Below are positions 1 to 7,650 of a stretch of DNA of 26,442 nucleotides, in pieces (position 1 is the first letter of the stretch; every line of letters begins with the position of its first letter). Below the pieces are notes generated by a model, which worked only from the letters and a program-made list of their open reading frames with translations, was not told the origin of the DNA and searched no databases. This stretch comes from a virus. Made by a program: the position numbers and the translations under genes. The DNA lies in the IMG/VR virus record IMGVR_UViG_3300017759_000059, positions 1-26,442 of that record, one strand, 5' to 3'.

Positions 1-161
1 CAAAAATAAAAGAGGCCGTGTATAATCCTGATCAAGGCCTTTATGCAAGGCTAAGAGAGTTAGAATCCTGGAAGCAAACATCGTCCAGAATGATTTGGAC
101 ACTGTTTACGACGGTGGTGGGCCTCATTGGAGCATTTGTGCTTAAAAATATAGGACAATAA
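1..161 (+). CDS. C-terminal part of an XhlA-like membrane-anchored phage protein (5' truncated)
   Basis: An open frame enters from the left edge (codons from base 3) and gives 52 residues before TAA at 159-161. It has a charged helical part (LRELESWKQ), one hydrophobic segment (about residues 31-48, starting IWTLFTTVVG) and a short tail KNIGQ. A helix plus C-terminal membrane anchor is the layout of XhlA/holin-associated phage proteins, and the motif of a Trp and an Arg just before the anchor fits. The N-terminus is missing, so the family call is tentative. The next gene starts at the following base. Confidence 0.6.
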   Translation, partial: KIKEAVYNPDQGLYARLRELESWKQTSSRMIWTLFTTVVGLIGAFVLKNIGQ

Positions 162-362
162 ATGAAATCAAAATATATAATTACATTATTTAACTCTAAA
201 TTAGATGAATATGTATCAAAACAGCAAGAGTTTCTAACTTTTGAGGAGGCTGCTGTACGCGCTAATCATGTTAGGCATGAGCTTGGTATGGATTGGAAAA
301 CTGTATCTATAATTGATACAATGAAAGACAATAAATATGCTTTTACAACTAAAAAAAATTAA
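162..362 (+). CDS. Small hypothetical protein (66 aa)
   Basis: ATG directly follows the stop of the preceding gene, consistent with translational coupling. The product is soluble, basic at the C-terminus (FTTKKN) and has no recognisable domain. The centre (residues 26-45) is probably one helix (FEEAAVRANHVRHEL). It overlaps the next reading frame by 26 nt. Function unknown. Confidence 0.6.
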   Translation: MKSKYIITLFNSKLDEYVSKQQEFLTFEEAAVRANHVRHELGMDWKTVSIIDTMKDNKYAFTTKKN

Positions 363-627
363 TATCCTGAATGAAGGGTACGGAAAAACCTCAGTCTCTT
401 TAGAGAAAGTGTACATCAACCCATCTCACATAATCAGTGTAAGAGACTACGAGGGGTTAAGGCAATTTTTACTTAGCGAGGGAGCAGAAGAAATGTCATC
501 TGAGAATTATTCCCTAATTAAACTTAGTATTGCAAATACAGTCGAAGAAATGATCGTCCTCGGAGCATCCGAAGATATATATTCAAGACTGCAAAAACGT
601 CCACCTAGGGAACTTTTAAATGGATGA
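337..627 (+). CDS. FlbD-like small protein (96 aa)
   Basis: The pattern of beta strands around 'INPSHIISV' (residues 28-36) and 'VEEMIVLGASEDIYSRL' resembles the small FlbD-like family (xNPxxIxxI ... xVxGSxxEI), seen in flagellar operons and as phage hypotheticals. Similarity is by eye only. The ATG lies inside the previous gene with a poor ribosome site; no better in-frame start exists downstream before the conserved part. Its end overlaps the glutaredoxin start by 8 nt. Confidence 0.55.
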   Translation: MLLQLKKINILNEGYGKTSVSLEKVYINPSHIISVRDYEGLRQFLLSEGAEEMSSENYSLIKLSIANTVEEMIVLGASEDIYSRLQKRPPRELLNG

Positions 628-868
628 AAGATTTATAGTTATCGGAAGGGCTACCTGCCCTTTTTGTACCATGGCAGAGGACTTGCTATCTGCCTCGCAA
701 AAGCAGTGCATATTTTTAGATTATTCTACGTCCACGCACATCCTGGAAGATTATAAAGAGTTTTATCAGCAAGAAACAGTTCCAATTATTCTATCCAATA
801 ACCTAAAAACTGGCTATACAAAGAAGGTGGGTGGGTACACTGACCTATTGGAGTACATTGGTGGATAA
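620..868 (+). CDS. Glutaredoxin
   Basis: An 82-aa thioredoxin-fold protein. It has the redox motif CPFC (C13, C16) after the first strand (RFIVIGRAT), the cis-proline segment TVPI (about residues 53-56) and the GG-Y-x-x-L-xx-Y ending (GGYTDLLEYI) typical of glutaredoxins. Length matches the family. Phage glutaredoxins usually supply electrons to ribonucleotide reductase, which is not in this window. Start ATG is preceded by a weak CTAGGGA site inside the end of the previous gene. Confidence 0.9.
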   Translation: MDERFIVIGRATCPFCTMAEDLLSASQKQCIFLDYSTSTHILEDYKEFYQQETVPIILSNNLKTGYTKKVGGYTDLLEYIGG

Positions 869-1199
869 AAAAGATCTAGAAATAAAAATATCAATCATGA
901 AAACCATCTACGATGCAATGCTGCCAATATATCATAGACTGAACTGTCTATTGGACGACCTAATATACAAAAAAATCATGATGTCAGAAACTGACAAATC
1001 TGTTCTATTAGAATATTGCAGCTGCGCAGCAGCGCTGAAAGTTATATTTGAAAATTATTTTGAATTATACCCTAACCCAAGAAAAGAAGAAAAGATTACT
1101 TTACCATATGAAGAGTATCTCGGTATTATGTCTTTGGCCAAAACAGTTGAATTGGCAATGAGAACAAACATAGGCGGCCTAACACTGCAGGAGCACTGA
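861..1199 (+). CDS. Hypothetical protein (112 aa), helical
   Basis: I place the start at GTG 861 because TTGGAG lies at suitable distance upstream and the start overlaps the glutaredoxin stop by 8 nt; a longer frame from GTG 831 is possible. The product is mostly helical, with a Cys pair (YCSC) in the middle and no membrane segment. Family not recognised. Confidence 0.6.
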   Translation: MDKKDLEIKISIMKTIYDAMLPIYHRLNCLLDDLIYKKIMMSETDKSVLLEYCSCAAALKVIFENYFELYPNPRKEEKITLPYEEYLGIMSLAKTVELAMRTNIGGLTLQEH

Positions 1200-1200
1200 T

Positions 1201-1539
1201 GTGAGTATATACGTTGGAATCTTCCTGGTATTCTTGGGCCAAGTGTTAGGGTGGTTTGTATCCAACGCACAGTTTATATCAGATTGGTGGAAAGATAAGC
1301 CTGTCATAGCCGCCCTCTTGATGGGTGTACCAACCTCTGTAGCGTTTTGGTATGCCTGGAAAATTATTGTTGCATCCACTGGATCTGTATGGACAGCAAG
1401 ATTTATTGGATCTTCTGCTGGGTTAATTGTGTTCCCTATATTGACTTGGTTTCTGTTAGGGGAATCAATGTTTACAGCAAAAACTATGATTTGCTTTTTT
1501 CTAGCAGTTTTAATAATAATAATTCAAATTTTTTATTGA
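1201..1539 (+). CDS. Small integral membrane protein (112 aa, about 4 TM)
   Basis: GTG start with a good CAGGAG site at 1187-1192. Four hydrophobic segments are visible: residues 2-20, 34-54, 64-84 and 91-111. The last two resemble the final helices of EamA/SMR-type transporters, with a GES motif (LLGESMFTAKT) between helices. It contains a Trp-rich loop (SDWWKDKP). Probably sits in the host inner membrane; substrate unknown. Its last codons overlap the -35 box of the Hsp20 promoter. Confidence 0.65.
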   Translation: MSIYVGIFLVFLGQVLGWFVSNAQFISDWWKDKPVIAALLMGVPTSVAFWYAWKIIVASTGSVWTARFIGSSAGLIVFPILTWFLLGESMFTAKTMICFFLAVLIIIIQIFY

Positions 1540-1563
1540 CATAATATTTTTTGTGTTTATAAT
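1536..1563 (+). promoter_or_regulatory. Sigma70-type promoter for the Hsp20 gene
   Basis: TTGACA at 1536-1541, 16-bp spacer, TATAAT at 1558-1563. Both boxes are perfect consensus. The -35 overlaps the stop codon of the upstream membrane protein. Confidence 0.85.
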
Positions 1564-1570
1564 ATATAAG

Positions 1571-1599
1571 TAACCAAATCGCCGTAAGGGGCTTGGTTA
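1571..1599 (+). promoter_or_regulatory. 5' leader hairpin of the Hsp20 mRNA
   Basis: TAACCAA (1571-1577) pairs perfectly with TTGGTTA (1593-1599), with a possible inner GCC/GGC extension. It begins a few bases after the predicted transcription start and stands about 18 nt before the AAGGAGGA ribosome site (1617-1624). It does not sequester that site directly. Confidence 0.5.
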
Positions 1600-1630
1600 T
1601 CAGTAACTTGCTTAATAAGGAGGAAACAAA

Positions 1631-2056
1631 ATGAATGCAATTACTACCTACCGCCCAGGTTTGTTAGGGCACAAAGTTATTAACGAGGTCTTTGATAGTT
1701 TTTTCAACGACTTCCCCACCCACCTCAAGGCATCCACACAGGGCTATCCCGTTGCCGACATTTATCGAGACGATGATGGTTCTACTGTGTTGGAGTTTGC
1801 TTTAGCTGGATTCAAGAAGAAGGAATTGGCTATTGACATACAGCCTGATAAGAGGTCTATCACCATTACTGGAAATGCTAACGAGGAAAACTCAAAGCGA
1901 CAAAGGATTGCTCGACGCAACTTTACGAGGACGTATGTCAACTATGATGACAATTTAGATTTGTCACTCGCTAAGGCATGCTTCGAAAATGGTCTCTTGA
2001 CAGTCAGAGTGCCACAGCGCCCTGAGGTTAAGCCGGTCTCTATTGACATCGAATAA
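1631..2056 (+). CDS. Hsp20 / alpha-crystallin family small heat shock protein
   Basis: A 141-aa protein with the small-heat-shock layout: N-terminal arm (residues 1-35), alpha-crystallin domain (about 38-130) beginning PVADIYRDDDGSTVLEFALAGF, containing IDIQ..RSITITG, and ending in the conserved A-x-x-x-N-G-x-L (ACFENGLLTVRVP), then a short tail. It is an ATP-independent holdase chaperone; phages including cyanophages carry such genes. It is alone in its transcription unit start with its own promoter and a near-perfect ribosome site. Confidence 0.93.
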   Translation: MNAITTYRPGLLGHKVINEVFDSFFNDFPTHLKASTQGYPVADIYRDDDGSTVLEFALAGFKKKELAIDIQPDKRSITITGNANEENSKRQRIARRNFTRTYVNYDDNLDLSLAKACFENGLLTVRVPQRPEVKPVSIDIE

Positions 2057-2112
2057 AACCACCATCTTAGCTTCCACTTGACTATTTATAATAAAAAGGT
2101 TACACTATCATT

Positions 2113-4653
2113 ATGTCAAATTTTCATAGCAAGTGGAAGCAGTATCTTCAAGAAGCACAACAAGACGCAAAGGTTCTGCGAAACATAAACATCAAGGCCC
2201 TCCAGAAAGAAGTGCCGCAAGGCCCAGAAGAAGAGACTAGGGATTACTTTGCTCGCATCCAAGCAATGGAGCGCACCCCCGAGTATCTGAACCCAATCTT
2301 CCCACAGGGATTGGTAGATTGGATAGAATCCTTACCAGACAATCATTTCCCAAGAGAAGGCAGAAAGCGCTTTGCAAAGTGGCTCGGCAATGCAATCTAT
2401 ACCCGCGAGACAACCGAAAGGAACAACTTAGATTCTGTTGATAACCCTGAAGAATTAAACATCTATAACAATGATGTTAGATATATTGCAGACTACCTCA
2501 ACGGATCACAGGAGATCCCTGGCAATGTCTGGGAGATGAACTGGCAAAGCGTATTCAACCTTTCAGAAGATTGGCACGAAGAGTTGAAGAGAGGCATCAA
2601 ATACACTGGCGAATATAAACACAAGGAGGTGGTCTACGAGTTCGACAATGGCTTTACCATAGTAGATGTCAACACAGAACACGACCTGGAGACAGAAGGC
2701 GATCTTATGGGTCACTGCGTCGGCGGCTACTGTGATGACGTTGCGGAAGGTATCGTGACGATCTATTCTCTGCGCGACAAAAGGAACAAGCCCCACGCAA
2801 CAATAGAGGTCACGGATTCTGGATTCGTGGAACAAATAAAAGGCAAAGGAAACGATGCACCAGCAGAGAAGTATCGTGGTATGATCAGGCAGTGGCTACA
2901 GACCACTGAATTCGACTATAGCAACAGTGAAGACTATTTGAACCTTCTATCAGATGAAGAAATTAAGGAGTTGATTGTTTCCGGAAAGCTACAGAAAGCT
3001 AGAGTTAAAGAAGTGTTGAGGTCAACTGAATCCTCAGAACTAATTGACTTCTTCATCGGCCAAGTAGAGGCTATCGGCCCGGTTTACGGCGGGTCTGACA
3101 TAGAACCAGTCCTGTCTATAAGCACCCAGGTGTTAGTGTCTGAACTTGCTCGCAATCACAACTTCAGCGGAGAGCAGGCGATTACTCTAGCAAAGATTAA
3201 CTTAAACCTTCGACAACCTGCACTTGGTCGACAGTTGGGATCTATGATCGCGGCCAACAGTTACGGAGCGTACCCTGGCCCTGAACGGAAGTTCTCTACT
3301 GTTGAAGTGGCAACAAGAATCTGGCAAGAGTTGGGTGAAGAGCTTAAGCAAGGCGCTCTCGATGAGAAGTTGTATTATATGGAGACGCTAATGAGTGTAT
3401 CTGAGCTAGATGCTGCCGTAAAGAGAGAGATCGTAGAGCATCTCATAAGCGAACCCTTTATGGAGAAAGCTGCATCAATTCCTGGCAATTCAAATGCGGG
3501 AATCTTTGCTGTCTACGGTTCGATCTTGCAACTATACATGAAGTCCCCAAGAGCCGACAAGCAGTTGGTAAGAAAATTGTATACAATGCAGAGAGACGAG
3601 AGGTTTGTAGAGCTTATCCAAGCTAAAGACAGATTAAGCGCGACTGCGGTAACATCTCCAGGGATGAGCGATGAACTGGTCGATGAGATTATTGAAGATA
3701 TCAAGTCAGGGGCCCGGCAAAGCCCACAGTCAACCCATTGGATAGACATAATAACTAGCCCCCAAGTAAGTGACTCGAAAAAAATTGAGATGCTTAACGT
3801 AGGTAAGGCCGACACACGCTATCATTCTGAAAACTTATCTGGGATTGGTCTCCCGACAATAGGTAACGCAGACCAGCTAGATCCTATGTTAAAATGGTCT
3901 TATACAGGTAAAATCCAATCTCGCAGGTTTGTTGAAGCCGCAAGAGAGGCTAAGTTTAGCAGGAAAGTTGTTAAGTATATGATTGATTCTGGAATGTTTG
4001 ACCCTCATTACGCAAGACTGTGGGCTGATCAGCAGTCAAAACTCAAAGGCAAACGCCCAGACCTTGAATCGATTCCTTACGATAGTAGAGAGGGTGTTGA
4101 GATTATAAAGAAAGCCCGAGACATGGCTTTGCAAAATCTTAGAGGTGGAGCATACACTTCTGTAAAGCTTGATACGATTACAACAGGAGACAAAGCGCCA
4201 TGGCTTAACGAGTCTAACAACAAAGTGGGAGCAGAAATAAACAATTATTTTAGGAAAAACATAATGACAAAAAGCGATTTTTATGATACTATTAAAGAAC
4301 AGTTGGGAATCAATGAAGAAAAAGGAAGAAGCAGACAGCGAGGCATCTACAAATTTTACTGCATGGTAGCTTATGGACTCACTGCTGATGGCGAGAAGAC
4401 AAGAGGTTTAGATGACATTTTAGCAGACATGCGCGCACTACCGAATGTTACAATCGTTACAGTTGCAGTTCGAAACCAAAAGATAGCCGAGGGTAGATAC
4501 ATAGCTGGTCTTGCCATTAAATTTATCCCCTCGACTCCAGGAGACTTGAACACACCAGAGAATGTGAAAGCAAGAATAGTAAGAGACATCAAGCGCTTGA
4601 CCAACGTACAGTCTCTATTTAAATTATCGACTGGTCTAATAAGATTGGAATAG
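2113..4653 (+). CDS. Large PcfJ-like domain phage protein (846 aa)
   Basis: N-terminal helix FHSKWKQYLQEAQ, then a region matching PcfJ-like proteins at about residues 170-260: GDLMGHCVGGY (around 195-206), IYSLRD, KPHATIEV and QIKGKGN. These are the hallmark segments of the PcfJ family, first known from conjugative plasmids and common in phages; biochemical role unsettled. The long remainder is helical, and the last 110 residues (RSRQRGIYKFYCMVAYGL, VTVAVRNQ, LAIKFIPSTPGD, IKRLTNVQSLFKLS) form a separate alpha/beta domain that I do not recognise. The ribosome site is weak. A TTGACT-17-TACACT element at 2078-2106 would start RNA almost at the ATG. The next gene follows at the next base. Confidence 0.75.
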   Translation: MSNFHSKWKQYLQEAQQDAKVLRNINIKALQKEVPQGPEEETRDYFARIQAMERTPEYLNPIFPQGLVDWIESLPDNHFPREGRKRFAKWLGNAIYTRETTERNNLDSVDNPEELNIYNNDVRYIADYLNGSQEIPGNVWEMNWQSVFNLSEDWHEELKRGIKYTGEYKHKEVVYEFDNGFTIVDVNTEHDLETEGDLMGHCVGGYCDDVAEGIVTIYSLRDKRNKPHATIEVTDSGFVEQIKGKGNDAPAEKYRGMIRQWLQTTEFDYSNSEDYLNLLSDEEIKELIVSGKLQKARVKEVLRSTESSELIDFFIGQVEAIGPVYGGSDIEPVLSISTQVLVSELARNHNFSGEQAITLAKINLNLRQPALGRQLGSMIAANSYGAYPGPERKFSTVEVATRIWQELGEELKQGALDEKLYYMETLMSVSELDAAVKREIVEHLISEPFMEKAASIPGNSNAGIFAVYGSILQLYMKSPRADKQLVRKLYTMQRDERFVELIQAKDRLSATAVTSPGMSDELVDEIIEDIKSGARQSPQSTHWIDIITSPQVSDSKKIEMLNVGKADTRYHSENLSGIGLPTIGNADQLDPMLKWSYTGKIQSRRFVEAAREAKFSRKVVKYMIDSGMFDPHYARLWADQQSKLKGKRPDLESIPYDSREGVEIIKKARDMALQNLRGGAYTSVKLDTITTGDKAPWLNESNNKVGAEINNYFRKNIMTKSDFYDTIKEQLGINEEKGRSRQRGIYKFYCMVAYGLTADGEKTRGLDDILADMRALPNVTIVTVAVRNQKIAEGRYIAGLAIKFIPSTPGDLNTPENVKARIVRDIKRLTNVQSLFKLSTGLIRLE

Positions 4654-5262
4654 ATGAAAAAAACACCACAACAATTTAAGAGAACAGAGGTCAAGGAAGT
4701 CATTGCTAAGGTTCTGGGGGACACCATGACAACTCTTTTGCCGGTATCCATATCTGTTTCGGAATCTTTAGAGGACGATTTTACAACTACTGATTTCTCA
4801 TTTGAAGTCACAGGGTTTGACCCTAAGGTTGTAACCTTGCAGAGTCAAAAAGGGAAAGGCTTTGTAGATGGCCTGTTCACTGGTCTGCATAAACATTTTA
4901 AAGATCAATACGACAGTCTTGAGAAGATTAAACTAGCAGACTATAATGTAAATCCAATCATGGTTAATTCTAAAAAGAGTATGGGCACTGATGCACAGGC
5001 ATCAGTTTTGTTATCGGTGTTTGTCGGTACCCATGGAATAGCAGAGTTTAGCCACACTTCTCGCTCTATGATTTATTCTAGTTTTTCGGCCGCATTGGAA
5101 TCTTTTCAGTTTTACATTAACTGCGACAGAGCGTTTAGTAGAATACAAATGTTTATTGAAGACGCCCAAAAAAGAAACAGGGGTGACTTAGTTAGCAATT
5201 GTGTTTACGATTTGTCAAAACTTACGGAGGTTAACACTTATGATAGGGAAAGGCAAGCGTGA
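4654..5262 (+). CDS. Stand-alone LeuA regulatory (dimer) domain-like protein
   Basis: 202 aa. Residues about 65-155 resemble the C-terminal allosteric domain of 2-isopropylmalate synthase (LeuA_dimer): GKGFVDGLF (as in G-x-GPVDA), L-x-x-YNVNPI, then GTDAQASVLLSVF (as in G-x-DA-x-A-x-V) and a helix SFSAALESFQFYI where LeuA has its last helix. The catalytic TIM barrel of LeuA is absent, so no enzyme activity is expected; the fold may bind a small ligand or serve in the virion. The first 60 residues are a separate beta-rich part. Starts immediately after the stop of the PcfJ-like gene, suggesting coupled expression. The assignment rests on motif reading only. Confidence 0.55.
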   Translation: MKKTPQQFKRTEVKEVIAKVLGDTMTTLLPVSISVSESLEDDFTTTDFSFEVTGFDPKVVTLQSQKGKGFVDGLFTGLHKHFKDQYDSLEKIKLADYNVNPIMVNSKKSMGTDAQASVLLSVFVGTHGIAEFSHTSRSMIYSSFSAALESFQFYINCDRAFSRIQMFIEDAQKRNRGDLVSNCVYDLSKLTEVNTYDRERQA

Positions 5263-5332
5263 AGTCGACTGGCCCACAGCGGTGGCTGCGGGTATTATTA
5301 CAGTTGCTTTGTTTATTTGGAGAAATTGTTAA
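5240..5332 (+). CDS. 30-aa single-span membrane micropeptide
   Basis: ATG at 5240 has a strong GGAGG (5226-5230) 9 nt upstream. The product has a basic N-terminus (MIGKGKREVDW), one hydrophobic segment of about 16 residues (PTAVAAGIITVALFIW) and the tail RNC. It starts inside the end of the preceding gene and lies almost wholly within another ORF (5259-5444) in a different frame. Confidence 0.5.
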   Translation: MIGKGKREVDWPTAVAAGIITVALFIWRNC

Positions 5333-5444
5333 CAAATATAGAAATCATCTAGTCTTATTGTGGTTGCTGCTAATTATTATATTAGGAGTGGTAGCTTATT
5401 ATGGACCCCAATACATCGAGAATCAAGGACATATCAATCGGTGA
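5259..5444 (+). CDS. Small membrane protein overlapping the 30-aa micropeptide
   Basis: GTG at 5259 overlaps the preceding stop in a GTGA arrangement, with AAAGG about 5 nt upstream. The 61-aa product has two hydrophobic stretches, WLRVLLQLLCLF (residues 9-20) and LVLLWLLLIIILGVVAYY (31-48). If the 5240 ORF is the main gene, translation of this frame might instead begin near 5325. The end overlaps the start of the SH3-like gene by 44 nt. Function unknown; small phage membrane proteins of this shape include holins and lysis helpers. Confidence 0.4.
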   Translation: MKSTGPQRWLRVLLQLLCLFGEIVNKYRNHLVLLWLLLIIILGVVAYYGPQYIENQGHINR

Positions 5445-5736
5445 TTTGGTCACGCACGTCTTGTATGGCAAAGAGTGGGTGGGTATGGTCCTAGGATTCA
5501 AAGATGAAGAAGGCTCTTTTGGCACCAGAAGCGAGAAAGCCTTGGTTCAAATACAACCCGGGACCAAGTTTGAGGGGTTTTTCAAGAACAAAGTTGCGGC
5601 AAAAGACAAGATGAATGAGAATTTAGGGTATGTTACAACAAATTGGCTGTTCAAAATCGAGATAAAAGATGCAAAGTTTAGACCTTCACGGCGTGAGGCA
5701 TCACAAAGCCGAGGAAAAGATTCGTCAGTTTCTTAA
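5401..5736 (+). CDS. SH3/KOW-like mini-barrel protein (111 aa)
   Basis: Opens ISIGDLVTHV (residues 11-20), then strands EWVGMVLGF, EKALVQIQPG and YVTTNWLFKIE, the five-strand pattern of a small SH3-like barrel. After residue 90 a basic tail (KFRPSRREASQSRGK) is encoded in the region that overlaps the Smr gene by 68 nt in another frame, so the tail may be shaped by that overlap. Exact role unknown. Confidence 0.65.
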   Translation: MDPNTSRIKDISIGDLVTHVLYGKEWVGMVLGFKDEEGSFGTRSEKALVQIQPGTKFEGFFKNKVAAKDKMNENLGYVTTNWLFKIEIKDAKFRPSRREASQSRGKDSSVS

Positions 5737-5881
5737 TTTTGTAGATCTCCCCTGTCAAGTCATAACAGGCAACTCACCAAGTATGAAAAAAATCGTCAAA
5801 ACAATCGTGACAGAATATGAGTGGGTATGTTACGAAAAGAGCTCTTATAATTATGGAACCCTAATTATTATAGGAGACTAA
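5669..5881 (+). CDS. Stand-alone Smr-domain protein (70 aa)
   Basis: Smr (small MutS-related) hallmarks: LDLHG at residues 4-8, a helix ending IRQFL, then CQVITGNS (29-36) equivalent to the V-x-I-I-x-G-x-G loop, followed by KKIVKTIVTEY. Smr domains are nicking endonucleases or RNA/DNA-binding modules at branched structures. Here the domain is shortened: the usual His-x-G-x-G is reduced to GNS, so activity is uncertain. The first 23 codons lie within the upstream gene in another frame. Confidence 0.7.
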   Translation: MQSLDLHGVRHHKAEEKIRQFLNFVDLPCQVITGNSPSMKKIVKTIVTEYEWVCYEKSSYNYGTLIIIGD

Positions 5882-5883
5882 TA

Positions 5884-6150
5884 ATGAGACTATTTTTAAT
5901 GTGTTTTTTAATTCTGTCCTGTGATTCCACCCTGCCAGTAGAAACTGAAAGTTTTTCAGAACCCGAAGACAGAGAAGAAACTCTTAGTGTATGTTATAAT
6001 AACGACAGCCCACAGCATGGCCAAATTTGTAGTGAACAGTGTTTTGAAAATTACACAGACACAGAATTTTGTTGGACACTTGAGAGGGACGATTGTATAG
6101 TACCATTCCAGTACGAATGGCAGGAAAAGAATTGCCATCTTTTTGATTGA
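5884..6150 (+). CDS. Cys-rich lipoprotein (88 aa)
   Basis: A signal peptide MRLFLMCFLILSC ends in a lipobox (ILSC), giving a lipidated Cys13. Asp at +2 would favour inner-membrane retention by the rule known for E. coli. The mature part is acidic and contains six further Cys. Good TAGGAG ribosome site. Phage-coded lipoproteins often block superinfection, but no specific homology is seen here. A second protein of the same style is at 17336-17518. Confidence 0.75.
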   Translation: MRLFLMCFLILSCDSTLPVETESFSEPEDREETLSVCYNNDSPQHGQICSEQCFENYTDTEFCWTLERDDCIVPFQYEWQEKNCHLFD

Positions 6151-6175
6151 CTTTCGCCGCAAAGCAAGATATAAT
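6147..6175 (+). promoter_or_regulatory. Sigma70-type promoter for the UV endonuclease operon
   Basis: TTGACT 6147-6152, 17-bp spacer, TATAAT 6170-6175, followed by the AT-rich stretch ATATAAACAA. Confidence 0.85.
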
Positions 6176-6206
6176 ATATAAACAATCACAACAACAAGGA
6201 TAAACC

Positions 6207-7169
6207 ATGAACTACGGCTACGCCTGTATTAATGAGACACTTGGCTCTGGACCCAAGAAGACCCGAGTCACAACTAACCGCTCTATGATTAAACGTACTT
6301 TCAAAGAGAAGGGTATCAAGTACGCTTCTGAACTTGCTCTTCAGAATGTCAAAGATTTGATAAAAATTTTACACTGGAATGAACAGAATGACATCCGCTT
6401 TTATCGCATGTCTTCTGACATTTTCCCTTGGTCTTCGGAGTACCAGTACTGGGAGCTACCTGAGTACATGGAAATCAAGTATTGGCTGCAAGTAGCCGGA
6501 GAATACGCGGTGTCCAACGGTCATCGCTTGACGTTCCACCCTGGTCCGTTCAACTGCTTAGCCTCGCCAAACTTCGAGGTTGTGGAGAAAACATATAAGG
6601 AACTCAACAACCACTCTCGTATTTTTGATATGATGGGTTTCTTTCCTAGCCACTATAACAAGATCAACATCCATGTCGGCGGTACATACGGGGACAAGGA
6701 GGCAACAGCGAAGCGCTTCATTGAAAACTTCCACAAACCTAACGGCTTGGATGAAAACACTAAGAAACGATTCACGTTAGAGAATGATGACAAAGCCTCC
6801 ATGTGGAGTACAAAGGATATTTATGACAAGATTTACCACAAAACTAGAATCCCGATTGTTTTCGATTACCATCACCATAGGTTCTGCACAGGAGGACTCA
6901 CAGAACAGGAAGCCCTCGAACTCGCAGCCTCAACTTGGCCGAAAGGAATCGACCCCGTTGTTCACGTCTCAGAATCGAGAGCTATTGAACAAGGCGACCC
7001 GAAAATACGTAAACAAGCTCATTCGGATTATATCAAAAAACCAGTAGAAAACTATGGACAAACACATGATATTATGCTAGAATGTAAGAAGAAAGAATTA
7101 GCGCTCTTAAAATTGAGAGCGACAATAACAGAAAGACATCAACAAATAAAGGAGAAAACATGTCTGTAA
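6207..7169 (+). CDS. uvsE: UV damage endonuclease (UvdE/UvsE family)
   Basis: A 320-aa TIM-barrel protein matching UVDE: N-terminal YGYACINETL (usual GYACxNxxL), FYRMSSDIFPWSS (about residues 70-82), RLTFHPGPFNCLASP (106-120), INIHVGG, the E of FTLENDDK, and VFDYHHHRF plus VHVSES near the end, which carry the metal-binding His/Asp/Glu. These enzymes nick DNA 5' to UV photoproducts independently of UvrABC. Length is normal. ATG has an AAGGAT site. The C-terminus (after about 285) is Lys-rich and overlaps the next gene by 10 nt. Confidence 0.93.
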   Translation: MNYGYACINETLGSGPKKTRVTTNRSMIKRTFKEKGIKYASELALQNVKDLIKILHWNEQNDIRFYRMSSDIFPWSSEYQYWELPEYMEIKYWLQVAGEYAVSNGHRLTFHPGPFNCLASPNFEVVEKTYKELNNHSRIFDMMGFFPSHYNKINIHVGGTYGDKEATAKRFIENFHKPNGLDENTKKRFTLENDDKASMWSTKDIYDKIYHKTRIPIVFDYHHHRFCTGGLTEQEALELAASTWPKGIDPVVHVSESRAIEQGDPKIRKQAHSDYIKKPVENYGQTHDIMLECKKKELALLKLRATITERHQQIKEKTCL

Positions 7170-7648
7170 CAATTATTGATACCATCAACAATCTTGATGT
7201 AACCGACGAGACAATCGTCACACTAAAGTATGAGGACCGCCATGAAGGTTGGCACTCAACCGGAGACTTGGAAGAGAATGCTGTAAGAGAGACAAGCACA
7301 GCAGATATGGTAGCAGAGCTTATCTTGGATAAGCAACTTGCTGTCACCACCAACTTTGGCGAAGAAAACGCGCTTGAAGCTATGCGCGACACAGATTTTC
7401 TCGACCAGTACGAGCGAGGTGAATTTGCTTTTGGGCAGTTTATCGCTGAGACAATTCGAGAGAACCCGTTCGATCTCGATGAGTTTGTGGAGTTTACAAC
7501 TGAACAGTACGACCACAAGCGCGGAGTGTGTACAGTGGCAGCACAGTTTAAGACTACCATCGGCAATATCAAAAGCAGTCCAGACTCGGTGTCTGGCTGG
7601 GAAGTGTCCGTTCCAACCAACAACGGTAATTTTACTTTTTCAGGTTAA
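7160..7648 (+). CDS. Hypothetical protein (162 aa), acidic
   Basis: Starts within the end of uvsE with an AAGGAG site. An acidic protein with predicted mixed alpha/beta structure; the central part (residues 70-125) is rich in Asp/Glu and Phe (DEFVEFTTEQYDHKRG). No motif I can name. It sits between a repair gene and a nucleotide-salvage gene, which suggests but does not show a DNA-metabolism role. Confidence 0.75.
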   Translation: MSVTIIDTINNLDVTDETIVTLKYEDRHEGWHSTGDLEENAVRETSTADMVAELILDKQLAVTTNFGEENALEAMRDTDFLDQYERGEFAFGQFIAETIRENPFDLDEFVEFTTEQYDHKRGVCTVAAQFKTTIGNIKSSPDSVSGWEVSVPTNNGNFTFSG

Positions 7649-7650
7649 AA

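Noticed and set aside
2079-2092. TATAAATAG on the - strand, like a T4 late promoter
   Set aside because: Single occurrence, points away from the genes, and is explained by AT-rich spacer sequence.
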